Source of the DNA: Flavobacteriales bacterium UBA5869
GTDB lineage: Bacteria > Bacteroidota > Bacteroidia > Flavobacteriales_D > Crocinitomicaceae
Length of the DNA stretch: 5,531 nt
Direction: 5' to 3'
Assembly: GCA_002432565.1 (NCBI GenBank)
Contig: DJFP01000206.1
Coordinates: forward strand, 2,157-7,687
In this document: positions 1 to 5,531 of the stretch, one piece after another
Layout: every line of letters begins with the position of its first letter
How positions within the stretch are numbered: position 1 is the stretch's first letter
The notes under the pieces: model-generated
The model's database searches: none
What the model was told of the DNA's origin: nothing
The model's input: the letters and a program-made list of their open reading frames with translations, nothing else
Program-made: the position numbers and the translations under genes

Positions 1-1437
1 GGAGAAGATAAAATGCTTTACAACGACTTGTTCAAAAAATGGCTTGACCTGGGTGATTTCATCGGGATCAAAGGAGAAGTCTTCAAAACACAAGTAGGAG
101 AAGTTTCCGTAAACGTGAAAGAATTCCAATTGTTGAGTAAATCCCTAAAACCGCTTCCACTTCCTAAAACAGATGCCGAAGGAAATGTACACGATGCATT
201 TACCGATCCGGAATTGCGTTACCGTCAGCGCTACGTTGATTTGGTTGTAAATCCGCAAGTGAAAGAGGTATTCGTAAAACGCACGAAATTGTTCTCCGCT
301 ATGCGTAACTTCTTCAATGACGCCGGTTACATGGAAGTTGAAACACCGATTTTGCAGGCAATTCCGGGTGGAGCTTCCGCACGACCGTTCATTACGCACC
401 ACAATGCCCTGGACATTCCGTTATACATGCGTATCGCAAATGAATTGTACCTGAAAAGACTGATTGTTGGTGGATTCGACGGTGTTTACGAGTTCTCCAA
501 AAATTTCCGCAACGAAGGAATGGACAGAACGCACAATCCGGAATTCACAGCCATGGAAATCTATGTTTCATACAAAGATTACAACTGGATGATGGATTTC
601 ACAGAGCGTTTATTGGAGCATTGTGCAATAGCTGTAAACGGTACTGCAGATTGTACATTCGGTGAACACAAAATCAGCTTCAAAGCACCATACAAACGAG
701 TTACGATGCGTCAATCGATCATTGATTTCACCGGTTTCGATATCGATGGGAAATCAGAAGATGAATTGAGAGCCGCTGCTAAAGGAATGGGAATCGCTGT
801 TGACGATACCATGGGGAAAGGAAAATTGATCGATGAGATCTTCGGGGAAAAATGTGAAGGAAACTACATTCAACCTACTTTCATCACAGATTATCCGAAA
901 GAAATGTCGCCATTGTGCAAAACACACCGCGACAATCCGGAATTAACCGAGCGTTTCGAGTTGATGGTTTGCGGAAAAGAAATCGCAAATGCCTATTCGG
1001 AATTGAATGACCCGATCGATCAGCGCGAGCGTTTCGAGGATCAGGTGCGTCTTTCCGAAAAAGGAGATGATGAAGCAAACGGGTTGATCGACCAGGATTT
1101 CCTACGTGCTTTGGAATATGGTATGCCACCAACATCCGGGTTGGGAATCGGAATGGACCGTTTGATCATGTACCTGACCAACAATCCGTCCATCCAGGAA
1201 GTACTGTTCTTCCCGCAAATGCGCCCTGAGAAAGTGGTAAAAGTAGTTTTGAACGAGAACGAGCAATTGATCTTCGATATCATGCAACGTGAAAAAAGCA
1301 TGAACCTGCTTACTTTGAAAGAATCCGTTAACCTGAGCAATAAGGCTTGGGACACAAGTATCAAAGGATTGACAAAACACGGATTATTGAAAGTGACCAA
1401 AACAGATGATATTCTGAACGTGGACCTGGTAGGATAA
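1..1437 (+). CDS. lysS: Lysine--tRNA ligase (class II), 5' end cut by window edge
   Basis: Lysyl-tRNA synthetase charges tRNA-Lys with lysine using ATP in the cytoplasm. The reading frame is open from base 1 (GEDK precedes the first ATG at 13), and that ATG lies inside the anticodon-binding OB fold, so it is not the true start; roughly 100 N-terminal residues lie upstream. Counting from the ATG at 13: the end of the OB fold spans about 1-50, and YRQRYVDL opens the catalytic domain near 70. The motif 1 region has EVETPILQ and PGGASARPF around 108-127. Motif 2 is FRNEG at 165-169 followed by HNPEFT, and motif 3 is GLGIGMDR at 376-383. The core ends at FFPQMRP (399-405). A further tail of about 69 residues follows, absent from the E. 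coli enzyme as I remember it but, from memory, usual in Bacteroidota. No frameshift or lost catalytic motif is visible. A terminator directly follows, so this is the end of its transcript. Confidence 0.97.
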   Translation, partial: GEDKMLYNDLFKKWLDLGDFIGIKGEVFKTQVGEVSVNVKEFQLLSKSLKPLPLPKTDAEGNVHDAFTDPELRYRQRYVDLVVNPQVKEVFVKRTKLFSAMRNFFNDAGYMEVETPILQAIPGGASARPFITHHNALDIPLYMRIANELYLKRLIVGGFDGVYEFSKNFRNEGMDRTHNPEFTAMEIYVSYKDYNWMMDFTERLLEHCAIAVNGTADCTFGEHKISFKAPYKRVTMRQSIIDFTGFDIDGKSEDELRAAAKGMGIAVDDTMGKGKLIDEIFGEKCEGNYIQPTFITDYPKEMSPLCKTHRDNPELTERFELMVCGKEIANAYSELNDPIDQRERFEDQVRLSEKGDDEANGLIDQDFLRALEYGMPPTSGLGIGMDRLIMYLTNNPSIQEVLFFPQMRPEKVVKVVLNENEQLIFDIMQREKSMNLLTLKESVNLSNKAWDTSIKGLTKHGLLKVTKTDDILNVDLVG

Positions 1438-1457
1438 TCCTTAAATGAAATACATTG

Positions 1458-1493
1458 AAGTCCCTGATTTGCTAAGGTAGATCAGGGATTTTT
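1458..1493 (+). terminator. Intrinsic terminator of lysS
   Basis: TCCCTGAT at 1461-1468 pairs perfectly with ATCAGGGA at 1481-1488 across a 12-base loop, and the stem can be lengthened outward by a G-T and two A-T pairs. It is followed by TTTTTATTT from 1489. It begins about 20 bases after the lysS stop codon, the expected place for a Rho-independent terminator. It separates lysS from the downstream cytochrome gene. Confidence 0.88.
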
Positions 1494-1500
1494 ATTTCTG

Positions 1501-1757
1501 GTAAGCGCCCTTAAAATGGGTGTACTTCTGAAAGTGGTTAGAGGATTAAATTCCAACACCTGGAATAACTTGTTAAGAATTTATTCTCAAATTGATAAAT
1601 CAACAAAATTCTCACAAAGCCGCCTTTCAAAGCAACTATTTTTATCAAAGTTGTATCTATATAGCTACAAAACAATTATTTCAGGGAAAGAACATTTATT
1701 CAAAATAAATATTACCTTATCCCTGACCTACCGAAAGGTAAAGCTACAATACGCTAT
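1501..1757. other. AT-rich intergenic spacer, leader of the cytochrome gene
   Basis: These 257 bases lie between the lysS terminator and the cytochrome start and are visibly richer in A and T than the flanking genes. I found no exact TAnnTTTG (the -7 element of Bacteroidota promoters) on the plus strand, only weak near-matches such as TACTTCTG at 1523-1530, so no promoter is called. One must exist here if the cytochrome gene is transcribed independently of lysS. An 81-codon open frame covers 1516-1761, but its K/L/S/I/Y-rich product looks like translated spacer DNA and shows no recognisable domain. Two small possible RNA hairpins lie near the 3' end and are listed separately. Confidence 0.6.
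1681..1740 (+). other. Possible leader RNA hairpins upstream of the cytochrome gene
   Basis: TCAGGGA at 1681-1687 can pair with TCCCTGA at 1720-1726 around a 32-base AT-rich loop. Immediately after, TACC at 1729-1732 pairs with GGTA at 1737-1740 around GAAA, a GNRA-type tetraloop. The second hairpin ends 17 bases before the ATG at 1758. Both stems are short (7 and 4 bp) and could be chance. No T-tract follows, so they are not a terminator. If real, they would sit in the 5' untranslated region and might affect translation; no known riboswitch class is recognised. Confidence 0.2.
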
Positions 1758-2882
1758 ATGAACCGAAAAAGAACTGATTGGAACCGACTGTTAATCTCCG
1801 CTTGTGCCATTGCCACGCTGGCTTTGGTGCTTTTTTCAGTCCCTGCTTGTAAAAAGAAACCCAAAGTGGAACCTATTGATCCGCCGGTGGAAGAAGAAAC
1901 GGGAGTTTCTGTGGATCTCACCACCGTTCCCTACACCAAATTGTCAGATTACCGCTTTTTCGAAGGTGAAATGAAAAACCAGGTACCCGCTGAAAAAGTG
2001 ATTCCGTACCAGCCGGCATCCGGTCTTTTCACGGATTATGCCCATAAGAAACGCTTCATTTGGATGCCAAACGGAACGCAGGCAACTTACAACGGTGATC
2101 ACAATGTACTTGAGCTTCCGGTTGGAGCGGCATTGATCAAAACCTTCTATTATGACAATGTGCAGCCGGCAGGAAACACCCGGATCATCGAAACTCGTAT
2201 AATGATCCGTAAATCATCCGGCTGGGTTTTCGCCAATTATGTTTGGAATACTGAGCAAACAGAAGCTTATCTGGACATGAACGGAAGCTATACCAACGTC
2301 AGCTGGCTTGAAAATGGTGTTCCAAAAAGCACCGCTTACCGGATTCCAAACCAAACGGAATGTCACACTTGTCATAAATTAAATGACGAACCTATTCCGA
2401 TCGGGATCAAACCTCAGAACCTGAATGTTGACTACACTTACGAAGATGGCACCCAAAACCAGCTTCAAAAGTTGGTTGCTGTCGGATATCTGCAGAATAA
2501 TCTTCCCGGAAACATTGTTTCTACTGTGAATTACATGGATCAAACAAAGACGGTAGATCAACGATTCCGCTCCTATGTAGACATCAATTGTGCACATTGC
2601 CATGCCGAAAACAAACATTGTTCCTACCGACCAATGCGTTTAGCATTTTCAGAAACATCAGATCCCATTAACTTAGGCTTATGTGTAGAACCGGAAGAAG
2701 TTATTGATGCTGCCTATGTTTACATTATTAAACCAAATGATAAAAACCGCTCCATGATGCATTACCGACTTGGATCCGTTGAACCAAGTGAGCGTATGCC
2801 GTTACTTGGCAGAACCATCGTTCACGAAGAAGGTCTGCAGCTGCTGGAAGAATGGATTGCCTGGAAACAAACCTGTAACTGA
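1758..2882 (+). CDS. Predicted lipoprotein, SO2930-family-like diheme c-type cytochrome
   Basis: This 374-residue protein has a basic N-terminus, a hydrophobic stretch at about 11-29 and the lipobox-like VPAC at 28-31. C31 is the likely lipidated residue, placing it in the periplasm, anchored to a membrane. A charged, proline-rich linker follows to about residue 48. Two heme c attachment motifs are present: CHTCH at 202-206 and CAHCH at 278-282. Other features match my memory of the SO2930/HNE_0200 family (TIGR03806): VIPYQPASGLFTDYA and KRFIWMPNGTQATY in the N-terminal half, PVGAALIKTFYY, RIIETR, the PNQTECHTCH segment, and RMPLLGRTIVHEEG near the end. M347 in RMPLLG is a candidate axial heme ligand. 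The substrate and redox partner are unknown for this family. C288, C309 and C373 are cysteines outside the heme motifs. The start is supported by the signal peptide beginning directly at this ATG, though no clear Shine-Dalgarno sequence is present. It lies 30 bases upstream of the VCBS protein gene, probably in one operon. Confidence 0.86.
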   Translation: MNRKRTDWNRLLISACAIATLALVLFSVPACKKKPKVEPIDPPVEEETGVSVDLTTVPYTKLSDYRFFEGEMKNQVPAEKVIPYQPASGLFTDYAHKKRFIWMPNGTQATYNGDHNVLELPVGAALIKTFYYDNVQPAGNTRIIETRIMIRKSSGWVFANYVWNTEQTEAYLDMNGSYTNVSWLENGVPKSTAYRIPNQTECHTCHKLNDEPIPIGIKPQNLNVDYTYEDGTQNQLQKLVAVGYLQNNLPGNIVSTVNYMDQTKTVDQRFRSYVDINCAHCHAENKHCSYRPMRLAFSETSDPINLGLCVEPEEVIDAAYVYIIKPNDKNRSMMHYRLGSVEPSERMPLLGRTIVHEEGLQLLEEWIAWKQTCN

Positions 2883-2912
2883 TACACTATTGATAACTTA
2901 AAACCGAGAATT

Positions 2913-4931
2913 ATGAAAATTAATTTTACTTTTTTTCTTTTGATGGGAATGCCATTGCTTTCCCAGGCACAAAATACCTGTGCTACTGCCCTTCCGGTCA
3001 CGGCGGGAACTTATGTCGTTACTGCTGTTGACGGAACCGAAGCTCCGACACTCGCCTGCGCATTAAACGGGTTAACGAACGTAACCGCCGGCGAATGGTA
3101 CACTTACACGCCAGGTGCAAACTATACGGTTACCATTACAACTGATTTAGCAGCTTCAGCAGGAGCCGATACACGATTCCACGTTTATTCGGGGACTTGC
3201 GGATCACTTGTTTGTGTTTCCGGGGATGATGACGGAGGGAGCGGTTTAACATCGCTGGCTTCTTTCAATGTTACAGCCGGAACAACATACACCATTGCTT
3301 TTGACAACCGATGGTCAGCAAGCGGATTCAGCTTTGAATTAACAGAAAGTCCGATTGTTGTTCCTCCAACACCTCCAATTACTTTTACGGCAAATACTTT
3401 CCCTGCTATCAGCGGGAATTACGGACTTGCAACAACAGATATGAACGGAGACCACCTGGATGATATCGTTACTGTTTCTGCCTCCAGTGTACAAATCCTG
3501 TATCAGCAAATCAGCGGAGCTTATGTAACAAATAACATCCCGACTTCTACAACGATGTTCCAGCCTTCCTGGAGCATGGCAATCGGGGATATCGATAAGA
3601 ACGGTTTCAACGACATGCTTTACGGAGGCGGTTCAGGTGTAACATTTATGAAAGCAAATGCAACAGGAACAGGATATACTGAAATTTCAGGTACCGAATA
3701 TGTATTCTGTCAGCGCACAAACTTCGTAGACATCAATAACGATGGAAACCTGGATGCTTTTTCCTGCCACGACGTCGATCCGAATGTTTACTACATCAAC
3801 GACGGAAGCGGGAACCTGACTTATCATCAGGGAGGATTAGGTGACCACCCGGAAGGAGGGAATTACGGTTCGATCTGGATGGATTACGATAACGACGGAG
3901 ACCAGGACCTTTTCATCGCAAAATGCCGTGGTGGTGCTTCTACAGCAAAAATCAATGAGTTGCACAGAAATGACGGAGCAGGTGTATTCACCGACGTTTC
4001 CATCCCTTCCAATATGGCAGATCCTGTCCAGACCTGGTCTTCAGCATGGAATGATTTCAACAACGACGGATGGATGGATGCTTTAATTGGGGCCAGTTCC
4101 ACAGATGATGGTCCTCATAAACTGATGAAAAACAACGGAAATGGAACATTCTCAGACGTAACTGCCGGATCAGGTTGGGATACCAATCCCAGTTTGAATA
4201 TCGAGCATGTATCTTTTGATTTCGATAATGACGGCTTCACGGATGTATTAGGCGGAGGGAATAAAATCATGTTCGGAAACGGTGATATGACTTTCTTCCC
4301 GATGGTTTATCCCTTTACGAACGGTGCCGTAGGAGATTTGAACAACGACGGATTCCTGGATATCAGAAACGGGAACACGGTTTATATGAGCGATAAAAAT
4401 GACAACAACTGGATTACCATTAACCTTCAGGGAATTGAAAGTAATTCCAACGGAATTGGTGCGCGTGTGGAAATTTACGGTTCATGGGGAAAACAGATCC
4501 GTGATATCCGCAGCGGTGACGGTTTCAGATACATGAACACACTGAACGCACATTTTGGTTTGGGAACTGCAACGGTGATCGATTCCATGTTCATCAAATG
4601 GCCTTCCGGGCATATTGATCAGATCAACAATCCAACAATCAATGAACCGATCACAGTAGTAGAAGGTTCACATCCTTTAAGCTTACTGGAAGTTGACGGA
4701 AAGAAAATTGCGCTTTATCCGAACCCGACAACAGACTACTTAACTGTGGAGAATTTTGATCTGTTGGATGCGAGCAGTATCGAGATCTACTCTCAATTGG
4801 GGGGTCGTGTAATGAACACCGAAATGAAAGACGCGAAAATTTCACTTACAGGTTTGACCGCTGGGCGTTACTTCTTAGTCATTCACACGAAGAACGGAGA
4901 AAAGTACTCCGAATCATTCATCAAGATGTAA
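2913..4931 (+). CDS. T9SS-secreted VCBS/FG-GAP repeat protein with ASPIC/UnbV domain
   Basis: This 672-residue multidomain protein is predicted to be exported. A signal peptide spans 1-19, with likely cleavage at SQA/QN. Residues about 20-145 resemble a bacterial pre-peptidase C-terminal (PPC) beta-sandwich, with cysteine pairs C23/C49 and C96/C101 that could form disulfides. Seven DxDxDG-like motifs starting at residues 176, 226, 273, 324, 381, 436 and 475 mark VCBS/FG-GAP blades, suggesting a seven-bladed calcium-binding beta-propeller. An ASPIC/UnbV domain covers about 500-585 (NNWITINLQG, SNGIGARVEI, HFGLGTATVIDSMFIKWPSG). The last ~74 residues, from LYPNPT at 601-606 to the end, are a T9SS type A sorting domain, which directs passage across the outer membrane followed by anchoring or release. 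No catalytic residues are evident, so adhesion, a scaffold role or ligand binding are possible. Its start has the signal peptide but no clear Shine-Dalgarno sequence. It follows the diheme cytochrome gene and is followed by a strong terminator. Confidence 0.93.
   Translation: MKINFTFFLLMGMPLLSQAQNTCATALPVTAGTYVVTAVDGTEAPTLACALNGLTNVTAGEWYTYTPGANYTVTITTDLAASAGADTRFHVYSGTCGSLVCVSGDDDGGSGLTSLASFNVTAGTTYTIAFDNRWSASGFSFELTESPIVVPPTPPITFTANTFPAISGNYGLATTDMNGDHLDDIVTVSASSVQILYQQISGAYVTNNIPTSTTMFQPSWSMAIGDIDKNGFNDMLYGGGSGVTFMKANATGTGYTEISGTEYVFCQRTNFVDINNDGNLDAFSCHDVDPNVYYINDGSGNLTYHQGGLGDHPEGGNYGSIWMDYDNDGDQDLFIAKCRGGASTAKINELHRNDGAGVFTDVSIPSNMADPVQTWSSAWNDFNNDGWMDALIGASSTDDGPHKLMKNNGNGTFSDVTAGSGWDTNPSLNIEHVSFDFDNDGFTDVLGGGNKIMFGNGDMTFFPMVYPFTNGAVGDLNNDGFLDIRNGNTVYMSDKNDNNWITINLQGIESNSNGIGARVEIYGSWGKQIRDIRSGDGFRYMNTLNAHFGLGTATVIDSMFIKWPSGHIDQINNPTINEPITVVEGSHPLSLLEVDGKKIALYPNPTTDYLTVENFDLLDASSIEIYSQLGGRVMNTEMKDAKISLTGLTAGRYFLVIHTKNGEKYSESFIKM
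3438..4361 (+). repeat. Seven VCBS/FG-GAP calcium-binding motifs within the T9SS protein gene
   Basis: Codons for seven related motifs of the form D-x-(D/N)-x-(D/N)-G-x-x-D occur in one frame: DMNGDHLDD (176), DIDKNGFND (226), DINNDGNLD (273), DYDNDGDQD (324), DFNNDGWMD (381), DFDNDGFTD (436) and DLNNDGFLD (475). Gaps between starts are 50, 47, 51, 57, 55 and 39 residues, as expected for successive propeller blades. The first two are the most diverged: motif 1 has GD where the others have DG or NG, and motif 2 has N at the fifth position. These are degenerate protein-level repeats, not near-identical DNA repeats. Confidence 0.85.
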
Positions 4932-4947
4932 TAAAACAATTGAATAC

Positions 4948-4992
4948 AAAAAAGAATGGGTGTCTCTGTTAAACCGAGACACCCATTTTTTA
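4948..4992. terminator. Bidirectional intrinsic terminator between convergent genes
   Basis: AATGGGTGTCTC at 4955-4966 pairs perfectly with GAGACACCCATT at 4976-4987 over a 9-base loop. A T-tract follows on the plus strand (4986-4991), and an A-tract (4948-4953) precedes the stem, giving a U-run on the minus-strand transcript. It sits 23 bases after the stop of the T9SS protein gene and 19 bases beyond the stop of the minus-strand outer-membrane protein gene. One hairpin can therefore end both transcripts. Confidence 0.93.
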
Positions 4993-5006
4993 TGATTGAT
5001 AGATCA

Positions 5007-5531
5007 TTACATTTTAAAAACTACACCTCCGGTAATTAAAGACTTTCCGTAACCTGCTTCAGCATAAATACCCACTTTCTCGCTTGGGAAATAACGGATA
5101 CCTACATGTGGTCCGAAAAAGAACAAAGCTCCTACATGAGAATCATAGTAAGGATCATTATCGTATTTGTCCCGAACGTTTCTGAAAACCGGCCCGCTAC
5201 CGATATTTAAACCACCGTAAACGTCCAATGAATTAGCAAAGTCTTTTCCCGCTTTATCTGCGATCAATTGCAAAAAGTGGAAATTAGCAATAAATCCGAT
5301 CGGAACACCCACACTCCAGTAAGGAGAATTGGAAGGTTTGATATACCCCGGTGCGTAAACACCTCCGTAATAATAACCGGCAGTCCTTGCGGAAACTTCA
5401 GCTCCTACAACAAATCCTAGTCCAATGTACTTGTGAATCCCGAACTCCATTTGCAGATTAAACGCTCCGTAAGAAGTGTTATAGGCACGGTCATAATCCG
5501 AATACAAAGAATAATGCTGATTATAACCCAA
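5007..5531 (-). CDS. Probable outer-membrane beta-barrel protein, 5' end cut by window edge
   Basis: The visible 174 codons are the C-terminal part of a minus-strand gene that runs off the right edge. The codon at the edge is TTG, more likely an internal leucine than the start. The residues show alternating polar and hydrophobic stretches rich in Gly, Tyr and Phe, as in outer-membrane beta strands: for example FNLQMEFGIHKYIGLGFVVG, YWSVGVPIGFIANFHF, LDVYGGLNIGSG, ALFFFGPHVGIRYF and VGIYAEAGYG. Tyr- and Asp-rich loop-like segments, such as RDKYDNDPYYDS, lie between them. The C-terminus GGVVFKM resembles the end of a final strand, though the last residue is Met rather than the usual aromatic. 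I cannot name a specific family or cargo. It is convergent with the T9SS protein gene, with 75 bases between the stop codons, so there is no sign of co-regulation. Confidence 0.68.
   Translation of the reverse strand: MGYNQHYSLYSDYDRAYNTSYGAFNLQMEFGIHKYIGLGFVVGAEVSARTAGYYYGGVYAPGYIKPSNSPYWSVGVPIGFIANFHFLQLIADKAGKDFANSLDVYGGLNIGSGPVFRNVRDKYDNDPYYDSHVGALFFFGPHVGIRYFPSEKVGIYAEAGYGKSLITGGVVFKM

Noticed and set aside
13..15. ATG at 13 as the start of lysS
   Set aside because: The frame is open upstream to base 1 and the ATG falls within the OB fold, matching an internal position of full-length LysS.
145..1400. Several minus-strand open frames opposite lysS
   Set aside because: They overlap each other and lie inside a gene with intact class II synthetase motifs; the products show no family features, so they are antisense shadows.
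1651..1680. Possible promoter around TTGTAT (1651-1656) and the AT-rich stretch after it
   Set aside because: No matching -7 element of the Bacteroidota type or a good -10 hexamer at suitable spacing; similar AT-rich words are common by chance in this spacer.
1516..1761. 81-codon plus-strand open frame upstream of the cytochrome, overlapping its start by ATGA
   Set aside because: Its composition looks like translated AT-rich spacer; there is no ribosome-binding signal, signal peptide or domain, and it lies where the leader and promoter should be. Kept only as a weak remark in the leader finding.
2379..2618. Minus-strand open frame opposite the cytochrome gene
   Set aside because: It lies over the conserved CxxCH-bearing coding region and has no domain of its own; antisense shadow.
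3841..4102. Open frames in other frames within the VCBS repeat region
   Set aside because: Produced by the repetitive Asp/Asn/Gly codons of the propeller motifs; no independent coding signal.
4651..4845. Minus-strand open frame opposite the T9SS sorting domain
   Set aside because: The plus strand clearly encodes the sorting domain here, and the antisense product is low-complexity with no domain.

Overview
The window looks like a chromosomal segment of a Bacteroidota bacterium, most likely in the Flavobacteriales. The evidence is a lysyl-tRNA synthetase with a long C-terminal tail, a secreted protein ending in a type IX secretion (T9SS) sorting domain, start codons without a clear Shine-Dalgarno sequence, and AT-rich spacers. 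A Crocinitomicaceae/Fluviicola-like source is a guess from protein style only.

Layout: (1) 1-1437, plus strand, the 3' part of lysS, cut by the window's left edge and followed by a clear intrinsic terminator at about 1458-1493. (2) 1501-1757, an AT-rich spacer with two small potential hairpins and no convincing gene. (3) 1758-2882, plus strand, a predicted lipoprotein with two CxxCH heme c motifs, resembling the SO2930-type diheme cytochromes. (4) 30 bases later, 2913-4931, plus strand, a large secreted protein: signal peptide, PPC-like domain, seven calcium-binding-type VCBS/FG-GAP motifs, an ASPIC/UnbV domain and a T9SS type A sorting domain. (5) 4955-4987, a perfect 12-bp terminator stem flanked by A and T tracts, so it can serve both strands. 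(6) 5007 to the right edge, minus strand, the 3' part of a probable outer-membrane beta-barrel protein gene, convergent with the previous one.

The lysS gene and the two middle genes appear to be separate transcription units. The cytochrome and the propeller protein probably form a two-gene operon: same strand, short gap, no terminator between them, and a strong one after the second. Both products are predicted to leave the cytoplasm, one as a heme-bearing lipoprotein and the other as a T9SS-exported protein. A shared job in the cell envelope is plausible, but no substrate or reaction can be read from the sequence. This pair is the part most worth following up. The rest is ordinary housekeeping or generic envelope coding.
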